This document shows, piece by piece, positions 31,135 through 44,811 of a DNA stretch of 64,000 bases. A program made the position numbers and the translations under genes. The notes under the pieces are model-generated. The model was not told where the DNA came from. It did not search any database and was given only the letters and a program-made list of their open reading frames with translations. Origin of the DNA: Limonium bicolor (Eukaryota > Streptophyta > Magnoliopsida > Caryophyllales > Plumbaginaceae); NCBI GenBank assembly GCA_023374045.1, contig CM041783.1, positions 119,971,503-120,035,502 of the forward strand, given 5' to 3'. Within the stretch, counting starts at the first letter, position 1. Every line of letters begins with the position of its first letter.

Positions 31135-32252
31135 AATGGTGTGTGTTAGCATAATACCAAGTGTAACACGATGTATTGTATTTTGATTAAAAACATGTAT
31201 ATATTATAGTATGGTGATTTATGAAGGGTACGAAACTGGCATGGAACCTAGTAAGTATAGATTCCTTAGGTAACTTGAGTAAAAGCGAATGGAGGTAATT
31301 GATAGACTAAGTTCTATCCCTTGGAGATGTAATGATTATGACTAGAAGGATCAAAAGATAGGAAGTGGAATATGCTTGAATTAATTGTTGGTTGAAAATG
31401 AAGTGGGAGGTGGAACTTGATTTGCATGCGATCAAGGGAAGCCGAACACAAATTGGGGTGGAAGGATAGTTCAACACTGATGCTGATCACATCAGGGTTG
31501 GATGACTCTTGAAGCTCCCTATAAGTGGTCACAAATAACACCATTAAGAAAGGATGCAAAGAGCATAAGTTGGACTTGGAGTTGTATTGAACTTTCAAAA
31601 GGGTTTTCAATAGGTATTTCCCAAACAGTGGATTGATATTTTGAATAAAGGATTCTCCTGTTTACTTAACCTGGTAAAGAATATTTTTGTAGTACTTGCT
31701 CACGAGCTGAGGACGTATGAGCCTTTGTCTTCGGACCGGTGACATGAGAAGTACATATGTTAAAAATTAAGTGAATGTTTTGATCTCCCAAGGAACGGGG
31801 ACCAGCAGGTGTCCATCGCGACCGGGTTCTGCGGGGATCACTGAGTATATGTACTCAACATGGGACTTGAGCCCATGAGGAGATGGAAAAAGGTATTTTT
31901 ATTTGTTATACGTTCTAAGGCATGTTGTGTGGTATGTGTAATAAATGTTACTTTGACCATGAGTCTTGATGTGGTTCAGTTCTGAATTGATTATGTTACT
32001 TGGGCCTATGAGTCCAAAGGTGGTCATGTTACCCAGACCTGAGAGTCTAAGGGTTGTTATGTGAGTACAATACTATTAAGGTACCCGGACCATTGAGTCT
32101 GAGGTAATCATGTGAGAATGATACGTTATGGATGGATGTGTATGTGTACCCGGACCTTCAAGTCCGAGGTTGTGGTGTAAGGTGTGTTTTTGGAAGTGTT
32201 TTATTATACAAGTAATTCCCGTATTCTAAACCAATGATATGTGGGAAGTGTG

Positions 32253-32288
32253 AACTTCGGGGACGAAGTTCTTTTAAGGGGGGTAGAC
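32253..32288 (+). other. Polypurine tract with abutting hairpin, LARD B
   Basis: AACTTCG/CGAAGTT (loop GGGA) is followed by CTTTTAAGGGGGGTAGAC and LTR 2. Copy at 40,616-40,651. Confidence 0.85.
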
Positions 32289-35200
32289 TGAAATACCCCA
32301 AACCTTGGTATGTTGTTTAAACATTAAATAATAAACTACTAAGACTAAAAAGAGTCTTAGAAACGTTAATAAACAATTTAATAAATAGTAAATACAATAA
32401 ATGGTCTAAAAGGGCAATAAAGGGCGAAATATGCTCTAAGCTTGGAATAACCTTGGTTAAGACTTAATAAACTTACCAAGACCTTACTCATTTATTAATG
32501 AGCCTATTAAATCAGTTACCAAAGAAAACCGAGCTTGAAAACAAGTTAAAATACAAAATGTGCTTTGAGGAGCTTTAAAAGCACGTTTTTGAGTAACTGT
32601 CGTGTAAATGAGTTTTAAATGGCTAAATGTCCATTATTACTCTTTTATTATGTGTACTACTTAGTATCACATTTGGAAGTTTAAAATAATAAGGAATTAA
32701 TATTTCACTTCTATGTGTTTGGTTATAGTGAATAGTAACTAAAATAAGCTAGTTTGTAACATATGTTAACATATATAAGTTAATTGAACAATAAAGACAA
32801 GTTAACCCCTTTGTTGAAATGGGGGTCGGTTAACATGTGGTGAATCACCACACGTACTACTACTAGCTAATTGAGAAGATAAGTGAGGAAGTGAGAAAGC
32901 ACTATTTGCTTTACAATTAAATATCCTTAAAAAGTAACTACAATCATTCATTCTCTTCATTCTCTTATTTTCTCACGTACTCATCTTCCTTCCTTTCTCT
33001 CTTTCACGATAGTGCAGTACCAGCACAATATACAACTTCAAATCCATGTAACTCCTAGCTCACTTATCCAAATCGAAAACCGAGACCACCGATCTCTTAG
33101 TTTCATCAAGCTCTTCGATCTAGTCCCTTCAAATCTTCAAGAGCTCCACTTTGGTGCCAAGAGGAATTTCCATGGAAGGACCTTGAGTTCATCTTCTTAC
33201 GTATTATCCTTCTCCTTTGCTTCAAGGTATGAGAACTCGAAGAAAAATGGTGTTTCCTCTCTGTTTATGTTAAGCAAAAATAGCTTAAAATTCCTTTGGG
33301 AAATGAACGTACGTTGTGTATTCAAACTGCCTAAAGAGCCAAGGGTAAATGACTTAGAAAAATGTTCTCAGAGGACTAGTAAAGGACATACGTACTGCTG
33401 TTTGTATTTGCAGGTGAAAGGCAAATATATTGTGGGAAATTCAGTGTTTAAGATTTATGCATTTTAAGAGCCTCAGAGCTATGCAAATTTAAGTTTGTGC
33501 ACTATGTTGTTATGTGGTGTATATTTGATGAAGTTTTGAGTATAAGAGTGTACGTGAAATCATTTGGGAAGCTATATATTTGATGGTTGTAGAAAAGTTT
33601 ACGCAGCAGACTTGGAAAAATTCCAGTACGTCGTTCTGTATGTTGGGTCCGGGACCTAAGTCATGGGTCATGTCCCGGACCAGTGTTGCAAATAGGCCGT
33701 GAGTTGCGTATATATGTAGGTCCGGGACTTGGGTCTCAAGCAAGGACCCGGACCAAAACACGTAACTTTTCCGAGAGAATTTTGCCTAGATTGGTCCGGG
33801 ACTTAGGATCAGTATGAAGTCCCGGACCACCCCATTAAAATAACCGAGAGTACACTTAGTTTATGGTCCGGGCCTTAGGATGGGGACAAGGTCCCGGACC
33901 GGTATAAAACATGGTGGTAAGGTATGAAAATGATGTTTAATGATGGGGATTGATGGATAATGGTGTTGTAAGGTTGTTAAGGACATGTTTGGTGAGTTAT
34001 AATGACAATTTGGTGGGTAAGAAGTTGGAATAAAATGTATGAGTAAAACAAGTTAAAAATGTAAAGATATTTAACTAGTTAATGGGGTTGAATCATGGTC
34101 TTTCGACGTTACACAAACATATTACCCCAATGTTAATGAAGGTAACTTTAATGTACCAGTTGTTCGAGAATTGTTCGGGGAACCTAAATGGACATGGTAG
34201 AGTGGACTCCGGCGACAGGTATGGTTTTCTTGCAACCTGTGTCCTACCGGATTACACCGGCTTGTATGCCAATGTGTTTTCTGTGTGTTTGCCACCTGTA
34301 AGATAAAACATGAAATGAGTTTATAGTAATTCATTTATGTGGCGAATCTGACTTCCGATACCGTTCAACCTCAAATAAGTGTTAAACCTTAACTAACCAA
34401 ATCTAGGTACACATGAGATATCGGTATTCGGTGTTAACGACCCAAACCTTGGGTACGTTCTAACCACGGCTATGCGTGAGTTAGTTGTGTGGTTATTGTT
34501 TGCAGGTGTGTGAACCTCCCTTACATGTTTAACACGGTTGTAATACCGAATGGTGTGTGGATGTGATAGGTTCCATAATGGAGCCTTAATTACTTAACTG
34601 TAAGTATACTAATGGGGGGTGAGGAGTCCGGTCATGTTCCGGCCACGCGTGTGATGGACGGGAGTCGATGTTATACCCGGTTCGACTCTCTTGGTGTATG
34701 TTATGGTTGTTTACTCATTGGGTTTCCAATCTTCCCTTTAGCTTAGCCAAAGCTATGTTACTGACTCACGTCGGTTTTCTGGGGCATACAATGGTTGTTC
34801 GGTGTGCTTGGTTTACTGTACCCAACGCACCTTAGTGTTAAGTTATCTGTTCATTTAAAGAAACGGTAGCAAGTTATGGAACGAGCTTATCATGAGTTTG
34901 GCAACATTCTCTAGGCCCTAAAATGAACTAATTATGGTTGGGTTGGTTCCTTAAGAGAACCGTACCCGTTGTTTATGTGTTATGGATGTATTGCAATTCT
35001 TATACGGTGTGAAGTTATATGTGGTAATTGTGGATATGTGGATTATGGTTATGAATTCAGGTTTGTAATAAGAAACGTTTAAGGATAATTTGATTAATGG
35101 GTAAATGTCGTCTGTTAAGGAAGTAACCCCATTAAGAGGAGAGTCACTCTAGGATTAAAGGAAAAATGCTGATTTGTTATGTGTGGATGTGTGGATGTGT

Positions 35201-35750
35201 TGGGTGTTTGTTAAGCCCTATAGCTGGGCGTATGCATTGTGTTGTGTATTTATGGTTTACATGCAGGATTTAATTATAATCAACAGCATGCTAAGACGAC
35301 AATTAGTTGTGCGTGGCCCGGTAGCATGCGGGCTGCGGGATTACCATACCAGCAAAGGTGCTGACCCCCTTTGGGGGATCCCATACTTTTCAGGTACAAG
35401 GAGCTGGAAGCCGTTCGAGAGTAGGACGGGGTAGTGTTGTACATTGGTAGCCCTTTAATGGTGTATGTATTATAGGCGTAGTAAGACCGAATTTGTTATC
35501 GGCATTGGTTAATGAATACTCGGTACAGTGGGGAATGTGTGTGTATGTAATTGTTGGAAAAGGGAATTAAGATTGTATGGTGTAGTTGCTCGGGGATCTA
35601 GTCCATCAGACCGATACAATGTGTATGTATTAGCCTTGTTAGCCTCGTGGGTGGTTAACGGCGTGTAACACCAATGGATTAAGTGTTGTGTTGGTTTGTG
35701 TTTTCCGCTGCAGGGGTTATTAAGTGTGTTGTTGTGGTTGGGGTGTTACA
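32289..35750 (+). mobile_element. LARD B, LTR 2 (shared middle LTR)
   Basis: This 3,462-bp LTR is both the 3' LTR of the left unit and the 5' LTR of the right unit: a PPT abuts its left side and a primer site its right side. It contains promoter core 32,901-32,928, predicted intron 33,227-33,413 and hairpin array 33,646-33,900. Where LTR 1 and LTR 3 differ it mostly agrees with LTR 3. Confidence 0.9.
33646..33900 (+). repeat. Hairpin array, LARD B LTR 2
   Basis: The same four hairpins as at 25,281-25,536. Confidence 0.88.
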
Positions 35751-38700
35751 AAAAGTGGTATCAGAGCGAAGTATCGCTCTGATGACTGAATTACCGAGCC
35801 TAGGAAGTACCGAGTTAAGATTTTAGTACTTGGGGTTAAGGATTGAGTGATAGCGTGAGAGATACGCTAGTTAGGAACTACCAGTAGATACTGGAAACCT
35901 ACTATATCCATCCCGCCCTCCACAACCCCTACTATGACTTGGGAAGGAACGCCAGAGAGATGAAAGCCCTCTCTTACCCGGGAAGACCCGGTCTGGTGTT
36001 ATTAACTATCTTGTAAGTATGGGAACCTGTCATACGGTAGATTCTGAAAAGTAGAAATCCCGGAGACGGTTCCCAGGTGAACAACTGTAACCGCACTGGA
36101 TGGCAAAGATGGAGAATCTGGTGTAAGGAGGAATGAAATTTCCAGCAACCTGGGTCGACATGCCGAGCAGTCGAAAACTACCAGCTTGCAACAGGCAAGA
36201 AGTGAAATAATGAAACCCGAGACGAGAGTCTACAGGATGGCAAATGTTAGATAATGGTACCAACGGTATACCAACCGACAAGGGAACTACAACGTAGTAC
36301 TCAAACAAGAGACAAGTCTCAGTAATCACGACAAATGCGTGGAATGGGCTACGAAGAGGATACAATAATAACCAAAAAGGGGTCTCCCAGAATGGGAAAC
36401 ACCCTAGTAAATGATTATTTGAGAAGGACAATGAGAAGTTGTGCAGGAGGTTAGTTACCAATTAGAGTATCTAAGTAAGGGCCCATGAGGCCACAAAATA
36501 TTGTGCAGACAGAAACAGTACCACAGCCGGTACATGATTGAACCGACAGCCAGTTAACAGGGCGCACTTGCCGTGGCAAGTGCAGCTATTACAGGGCTGT
36601 TCGAAGAAAAATTTTGACAACTACAAACTACTTAGTAAAGTACCCAGGAATTTAATGTGATCATCGAAACCGTGGAAGGGCTTAACAGCCTAACCTTTGT
36701 AAATGGGAATATACCAGGTAGCAAGAAGCTAGACATGGTTAAGGCAAGAAGGTGTTGTGAAACCAGGAGAATTTTTCTTTCAAACTCAGATTTATTTCAA
36801 ACTCTTTTCTTTCAAAACCAAATTCTCTTTTAAACCAATACTTCATTTTACCCTTCTTTCAAACCAATTTACCTTTGAATAACCGGACGGAAACCGGTGA
36901 ACCCGAGGGTAGCAACCCGACGGTAAGGATGGAGTTCAGAATATAACGATGGATAAACCTTCCTTTGATTAAGTTCGGGAAGCACGGAATACATATTATC
37001 ACAGGATGATATAAGGGTGTTGACAACAGAATACTTCACCTAGGCGCGTAACGGACACTACGAGTGTACCAATTGTGTTGTGGGACGACCGCACTCCGAT
37101 AGGAGCATGTGGGCCTGGCAGACCTTCTTATAGGTTAACCGGGTAAGTAGCAATGTATCAGTATGATACCCCACATATGTATACGAGTGGAGTCTGGAAC
37201 ACGGGAAGTAGTCGACTCCATACTACGGTCAGCAGTAAAAGTCAAGTAGGAGAAAGGAATTACCGGGAATGGTTGAAGTAAAGGAACCAGCAAGGTCAAT
37301 AAGACTACAAGAATCAGTGAATTCATTTTATGGAAACAATTAAAGGTGAACAAGTGCGAAGTGCACTAGTTGGCAAATAGGGACATGGAATATGTCATGA
37401 GAATCCTGAGGGATGAATGTAATAGCTGGAGTAAGTACCCAGCCTATAGATGGTAAGGCAAATGCCTATTATGGGTACATTAATGTGCAGTGATCGGGAT
37501 GAGACTCCCGAGATGATCACTAGAGATATCAGTCTCACTGGAGAGAATATTTAACCAGCCAAGAATGTAAAAACAAAAAGCGTAGTTAATTAAACGCACT
37601 CATAAGTGAAAGCCAAGTGTAATGGCATACCTTAGCAACACCCAGGAGCAATCCTTGAGGGGTGTTTGGATCAAACATTGTTAAATGAGACAATGTAACG
37701 GAAACTCAAGAGTCGAAATAATTACTCGGTTTAAACACCGAAGGAAACCCACTTAACAGTAGGACCCTAAGTTGCCAAAGAGACAACTTAAAAGGAATCG
37801 TGACGCAACGACCTTATCTGAGAGTCAATGCTACCTCTAAACTATGCAATATTATATAAAGAAGTAAAGGTATGTGAACAGCCTGCAGTGAGCAGAGCTT
37901 GAGGCAGTAGGCTTATAAGCCACAAAAAAAAAAAGTGTAATGTAAATGTGACTGATTGCAGAGGTATATGTCGTACAAGTAAATAGAGCGGAGAACGAAC
38001 CACTACTTTAAGGGTGAGGATACCTCTCGATATTGTGAACCGCGAGAGCGGTAGTTGGGTGGACCAAGTTCAGGGAATGTGTGGAGGATGGACCACGTTG
38101 TTATTACCCCAGGATGAGTTGAAAAAAATAATACGAAAAGAAGTGGTTGTACCAGTGTGTACACAGGAAGAGTAATAAGTCTGATAACAACCACCATTGG
38201 TGCGTGGTGCTAAATGTGTAGCGAACAACGCTTAAGGAACACAAAGGCTCGAGAATGAGCACATTCAAAAAGCAGCCAAATAAGTGGCCAAACCAAGCAT
38301 AATGGCGGAAGCTAATATAATAGCGGATGCAGTGTAAGTTGATGTGGAATAATGAAAGAGGATTCGGTGCGCAATAAGCGACCGTTGTATAAGCATTGTT
38401 TAAGTGATGGTATGACAAATAAGAGGAGTGGTGGGTTAAACCCAATACAGATACAATGGGAAGTGATAGCAAATAAACTGGACAGTAAGCCAGTAGCCAG
38501 TATTATGAGATAAGAATCTCAGTGGAACACAGTGTGAATTCCTATTGCAATTGCATGAGAGATTTACTGCTAAAAATTTACGCCTCTGCACTCTGTATGA
38601 CTGAGTGTTTTGGTATTGCGTTTGCGCAGTAATGATCGAGTGGGATAACTAGGATTTGGAGGATGATAAGGGTGGGAGGCGAACAAAGAGAATTATAACA

Positions 38701-40651
38701 CTATAAGACTGAAGCGTATGAAATGCAAGGTCATATCAATGAAATGATACTGGTGCAGAACTAAAGGTGAAAGCAGGACTGACAATGAGTGACTAAAGTA
38801 GCACTAAATATCAAATATCGGTATGAAATGTACCGCAGGTGCAGGAAATAGCTGAGAGAGCACTACACATTAGGTGGTAGCTCAACCGCAACCGACAATA
38901 AGTCGAAAGGAATTGAGGCAATGATTGTGAAATACATAACCACCGAAATCGCGCACGGTAAGAGATACCACGCGTCGGTTGAGAAACCAAGGCTACAAAA
39001 AAATAAAGGTAATAAGTTAGAGATGTACAATACAGTATGAATAACGAATGGACAGGCCAGAATCGAAACTGGTTATGAGTTAAGAGAACTCCAATGAGAA
39101 TCCTTGGTTTAGGAACTAAACCGCTAATATGGTCAAGATCCTTTAACGGACCGCGTGGAAGTTAAAACACTCCACGACGGTAGAACATTTTTAACACTAT
39201 GTTCAGTGGTTGATTACGTGGGCGTAATCCCTTTTAAGGGGGGTAGAGCGTAAAACCGCTTAGTGTGTTTTACCGTACAAGTGTACGTGAACCATGTTGT
39301 GCATAGCACAAAAATAAATTGTTATGATGATTGGCATGATTAATAATTTGTTATGATGGTTGGTTTGGTTAAATGGTGGTGATTGCGCACAGAAGATGCG
39401 ACATACTATTGTGGTAGGTGTGACTACCTTGGTAATGGTTGTGGGTAAGTACAAGTACTAAGGAGTAAATAAACTCCTGGGGAACTAAAGCCCCAATGGT
39501 GTGTGTTAGCATAATACCAAGTGTAACACGATGTATTGTATTTTGATTAAAAACATGTATATATATATAGTGTGGTGATTTATGAAGGGTACGAAACTGG
39601 CATGGAACCTAGTAAGTATTAGATTCCTTAGGTAACTTGAGTAAAAGCGAATGGAGGTAATTGATAGACTAAGTTCTATCCCTTGGAGATGTAATGATTA
39701 TGACTAGAAGGATCAAAAGATAGGAAGTGGAATATGCTTGAATTAATTGTTGGTTGAAAATGAAGTGGGAGGTGGAACTTGATTTGCATGCGATCAAGGG
39801 AAGCCGAACACAAATTGGGGTGGAAGGATAGTTCAACACTGATGCTGATCACATCAGGGTTGGATGACTCTTGAAGCTCCCTATAAGTGGTCACAAATAA
39901 CACCATTAAGAAAGGATGCAAAGAGCATAAGTTGGACTTGGAGTTGTATTGAACTTTCAAAAGGGTTTTCAATAGGTATTTCCCAAACAGTGGATTGATA
40001 TTTTGAATAAAGGATTCTCCTGTTTACTTAACCTGGTAAAGAATATTTTGTAGTACTTGCTCACGAGCTGAGGACGTATGAGCCTTTGTCTTCGGACCGG
40101 TGACATGAGAAGTACATATGTTAAAAATTAAGTGAATGTTTTGATCTCCCAAGGAACGGGGACCAGCAGGTGTCCATCGCGACCGGGTTCTGCGGGGATC
40201 ACTGAGTATATGTACTCAACATGGGACTTGAGCCCATGAGGAGATGGAAAAGGTATTTTTATTTGTTATACGTTCTAAGGCATGTTGTGTGGTATGTGTA
40301 ATAAATGTTACTTTGACCATGAGTCTTGATGTGGTTCAGTTCTGAATTGATTATGTTACTTGGGCCTATGAGTCCAAAGGTGGTCATGTTACCCAGACCT
40401 GAGAGTCTAAGGGTTGTTATGTGAGTACAATACTATTAAGGTACCCGGACCATTGAGTCTGAGGTAATCATGTGAGAATGATACGTTATGGATGGATGTG
40501 TATGTGTACCCGGACCTTCAAGTCCGAGGTTGTGGTGTAAGGTGTGTTGGTTATGGAAGTGTTTTATTATACAAGTAATTCCCGTATTCTAAACCAATGA
40601 TATGTGGGAAGTGTGAACTTCGGGGACGAAGTTCTTTTAAGGGGGGTAGAC
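35751..40651 (+). mobile_element. LARD B, internal domain 2 (noncoding)
   Basis: A second, near-identical copy of 27,390-32,288. It has the primer-site hairpin (35,756-35,782), the hairpin cluster with internal hairpin-PPT (39,212-39,247) and the terminal hairpin-PPT (40,616-40,651). Differences from copy 1 are a few substitutions plus short indels, often in homopolymers, such as the A-run near 37,924. Confidence 0.85.
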
Positions 40652-43600
40652 TGAAATACCCCAAACCTTGGTATGTTGTTTAAACATTAAATAATAAACT
40701 ACTAAGACTAAAAAGAGTCTTAGAAACGTTAATAAACAATTTAATAAATAGTAAATACAATAAATGGTCTAAAAGGGCAATAAAGGGCGAAATATGCTCT
40801 AAGCTTGGAATAACCTTGGTTAAGACTTAATAAACTTACCAAGACCTTACTCATTTATTAATGAGCCTATTAAATCAGTTACCAAAGAAAACCGAGCTTG
40901 AAAACAAGTTAAAATACAAAATGTGCTTTGAGGAGCTTTAAAAGCACGTTTTTGAGTAACTGTCGTGTAAATGAGTTTTAAATGGCTAAATGTCCATTAT
41001 TACTCTTTTATTAATATGTGTACTACTTAGTATCACATTTGGAAGTTTAAAATAATAAGGAATTAATATTTCACTTCTATGTGTTTGGTTATAGTGAATA
41101 GTAACTAAAATAAGCTAGTTTGTAACATATGTTAACATATATAAGTTAATTGAACAATAAAGACAAGTTAACCCCTTTGTTGAAATGGGGGTCGGTTAAC
41201 ATGTGGTGAATCACCACACGTACTACTACTAGCTAATTGAGAAGATAAGTGAGGAAGTGAGAAAGCACTATTTGCTTTACAATTAAATATCCTTAAAAAG
41301 TAACTACAATCATTCATTCTCTTCATTCTCTTATTTTCTCACGTACTCATCTTCCTTCCTTTCTCTCTTTCACGATAGTGCAGTACCAGCACAATATACA
41401 ACTTCAAATCCATGTAACTCCTAGCTCACTTATCCAAATCGAAAACCGAGACCACCGATCTCTTAGTTTCATCAAGCTCTTCGATCTAGTCCCTTCAAAT
41501 CTTCAAGAGCTCCACTTTGGTGCCAAGAGGAATTTCCATGGAAGGACCTTGAGTTCATCTTCTTACGTATTATCCTTCTCCTTTGCTTCAAGGTATGAGA
41601 ACTCGAAGAAAAATGGTGTTTCCTCTCTGTTTAATGTTAAGCAAAAATAGCTTAAAATTCCTTTGGGAAATGAACGTACGTTGTGTATTCAAACTGCCTA
41701 AAGAGCCAAGGGTAAATGACTTAGAAAAATGTTCTCAGAGGACTAGTAAAGGACATACGTACTGCTGTTTGTATTTGCAGGTGAAAGGCAAATATATTGT
41801 GGGAAATTCAGTGTTTAAGATTTATGCATTTTAAGAGCCTCAGAGCTATGCAAATTTAAGTTTGTGCACTATGTTGTTATGTGGTGTATATTTGATGAAG
41901 TTTTGAGTATAAGAGTGTACGTGAAATCATTTGGGAAGCTATATATTTGATGGTTGTAGAAAAGTTTACGCAGCAGACTTGGAAAAATTCCAGTACGTCG
42001 TTCTGTATGTTGGGTCCGGGACCTAAGTCATGGGTCATGTCCCGGACCAGTGTTGCAAATAGGCCGTGAGTTGCGTATATATGTAGGTCCGGGACTTGGG
42101 TCTCAAGCAAGGACCCGGACCAAAACACGTAACTTTTCCGAGAGAATTTTGCCTAGATTGGTCCGGGACTTAGGATCAGTATGAAGTCCCGGACCACCCC
42201 ATTAAAAATAACCGAGAGTACACTTAGTTTATGGTCCGGGCCTTAGGATGGGGACAAGGTCCCGGACCGGTATAAAACATGGTGGTAAGGTATGAAAATG
42301 ATGTTTAATGATGGGGATTGATGGATAATGGTGTTGTAAGGTTGTTAAGGACATGTTTGGTGAGTTATAATGACAATTTGGTGGGTAAGAAGTTGGAATA
42401 AAATGTATGAGTAAAACAAGTTAAAAATGTAAAGATATTTAACTAGTTAATGGGGTTGAATCATGGTCTTTCGACGTTACACAAACATATTACCCCAATG
42501 TTAATGAAGGTAACTTTAATGTACCAGTTGTTCGAGAATTGTTCGGGGAACCTAAATGGACATGGTAGAGTGGACTCCGGCGACAGGTATGGTTTTCTTG
42601 CAACCTGTGTCCTACCGGATTACACCGGCTTGTATGCCAATGTGTTTTTCTGTGTGTTTGCCACCCTGTAAGATAAAACATGAAATGAGTTTATAGTAAT
42701 TCATTTATGTGGCGAATCTGACTTCCGATACCGTTCAACCTCAAATAAGTGTTAAACCTTAACTAACCAAATCTAGGTACACATGAGATATCGGTATTCG
42801 GTGTTAACGACCCAAACCTTGGGTACGTTCTAACCACGGCTATGCGTGAGTTAGTTGTGTATGGTTATTGTTTGCAGGTGTGTGAACCTCCCTTACATGT
42901 TTAACACGGTTGTAATACCGAATGGTGTGTGGATGTGATAGGTTCCATAATGGAGCCTTAATTACTTAACTGTAAGTATACTAATGGGGGGTGAGGAGTC
43001 CGGTCATGTTCCGGCCACGCGTGTGATGGACGGGAGTCGATGTTATACCCGGTTCGACTCTCTTGGTGTATGTTATGGTTGTTTACTCATTGGGTTTCCA
43101 ATCTTCCCTTTAGCTTAGCCAAAGCTATGTTACTGACTCACGTCGGTTTTCTGGGGCATACAATGGTTGTTCGGTGTGCTTGGTTTACTGTACCCAACGC
43201 ACCTTAGTGTTAAGTTATCTGTTCATTTAAAGAAACGGTAGCAAGTTATGGAACGAGCTTATCATGAGTTTGGCAACATTCTCTAGGCCCTAAAATGAAC
43301 TAATTATGGTTGGGTTGGTTCCTTAAGAGAACCGTACCCGTGTGTTATGTGTTATGGATGTATTGCAATTCTTATACGGTGTGAAGTTATATGTGGTAAT
43401 TGTGGTATGTGGATTATGGTTATGAATTCAGGTTTGTAATAAGAAACGTTTAAGGATAATTTGATTAATGGGTAAATGTCGTCTGTTAAGGAAGTAACCC
43501 CTTAAGAGGAGAGTCACTCTAGGATTAAAGGAAAAATGCTGATTTGTTATGTGTGGATGTGTGGATGTGTTGGGTGTTTGTTAAGCCCTATAGCTGGGCG

Positions 43601-44122
43601 TATGCATTGTGTTGTGTATTTATGGTTTACATGCAGGATTTAATTATAATCAACAGCATGCTAAGACGACAATTAGTTGTGCGTGGCCCGGTAGCATGCG
43701 GGCTGCGGGATTACCATACCAGCAAAGGTGCTGACCCCCTTTGGGGGATCCCATACTTTTCAGGTACAAGGAGCTGGAAGCCGTTCGAGAGTAGGACGGG
43801 GTAGTGTTGTACATTGGTAGCCCTTTAATGGTGTATGTATTATAGGCGTAGTAAGACCGAATTTGTTATCGGCATTGGTTAATGAATACTCGGTACAGTG
43901 GGGAATGTGTGTGTATGTAATTGTTGGAAAAAGGGAATTAAGATTGTATGGTGTAGTTGCTCGGGGATCTAGTCCATCAGACCGATACAATGTGTATGTA
44001 TTAGCCTTGTTAGCCTCGTGGGTGGTTAACGGCGTGTAACACCAATGGATTAAGTGTTGTGTTGGTTTGTGTTTTCCGCTGCAGGTGGTTATTAAGTGTG
44101 TTGTTGTGGTTGGGGTGTTACA
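40652..44122 (+). mobile_element. LARD B, LTR 3 (3,471 bp)
   Basis: This is the last LTR of the tandem, ending GGGTGTTACA at 44,122 with AGAAT following. It contains promoter core 41,267-41,294, predicted intron 41,593-41,780 and hairpin array 42,013-42,268. No primer site follows it, which marks the outer end. Confidence 0.9.
42013..42268 (+). repeat. Hairpin array, LARD B LTR 3
   Basis: The same four hairpins as at 25,281-25,536. Confidence 0.88.
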
Positions 44123-44127
44123 AGAAT
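44123..44127 (+). other. Target duplication, right copy (LARD B tandem)
   Basis: AGAAT matches 23,923-23,927, so the three-LTR structure traces to one integration event. Confidence 0.85.
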
Positions 44128-44811
44128 GGTGTTTTAACACCTTCTTTAGCCTCTAAAATTCAGGGAAGACTAACCCCTTAGAAGTCTACCATATCAAAGG
44201 TAAAACTTATGACATTTTAAGATTATATTATACCTTAATTAGTTAATAATGTCACAAGACTAATACATGTGTCTTTCCTTGCGTAAAATGCTGGTGCATG
44301 GTTGTGTAAACCTTGGGAAAATTGTGCACAAATTTCTAGAAACCAAGTCCAAGTGTAAACCTATCAAAGTGAGTTAATCTACCAACTTAATGATTTATTA
44401 CCTAAGCTTAAATGTCATGTTATGTTCAAAAACTAACCTAATCTGCTTGATAAATTAGGCCGAGAGTGTTAGGAGTTGTTTGGCAAATTTTGTGGTTCAA
44501 AAACAAGTAAGAAAACCTTACTCTATGCTATATTAAAGTTTTATAAAATTTTGTTACATTACAATACAAACCGTGGGGTACTAAGGTGGAAAATAACTTA
44601 ATTATGTATTAAAATGTTGTATTACATTTTTGGTTAGCTAACTTAATATTTTAGTGACTTATAATGTCATAGGAATTAATTAAATGGCAAAAATGTAATT
44701 TAGAAAACATTAGGAAAAGTATGATATAAAGCTGTAACATAACTATGTCATTTGTGACATTTATGTGTAAATTTTATTATATGCTAATGTTGTAATAAGG
44801 CCATGCACTTT
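44128..44811 (+). mobile_element. Older LARD-type LTR (F), right part
   Basis: Continuation of the LTR begun at 22,781, placed here because it lies immediately outside the shared target duplication. It is AT-rich and noncoding, too diverged for me to align to other LARD LTRs by eye, and breaks off at TGTTGGATCGGG (44,812). Confidence 0.4.

Larger units (their letters stand above)
27390..32288 (+). mobile_element. LARD B, internal domain 1 (noncoding)
   Basis: This 4.9-kb interior has no gag or pol. It is homologous block by block to the LARD A interior and almost identical to internal domain 2 (35,751-40,651). Landmarks are the primer-site hairpin at the left, a 9-bp hairpin GCACTTGCC/GGCAAGTGC at 28,208-28,227 (also in A at 3,305-3,324), the hairpin cluster 30,749-31,134 and the PPT at the right. 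Short minus-strand frames in it change length between the two copies and are not conserved in A. Confidence 0.85.

Noticed and set aside
37900..37940. Indels between LARD B copies as evidence of age
   Set aside because: Many are one-base changes in homopolymers and dinucleotides, so they may be sequencing errors; I relied on substitutions and landmarks.
23928..44122. The LARD B tandem as a pure assembly artefact
   Set aside because: Not fully excluded, but the perfect outer target duplication and copy-specific substitutions in each LTR and interior argue for a real structure.
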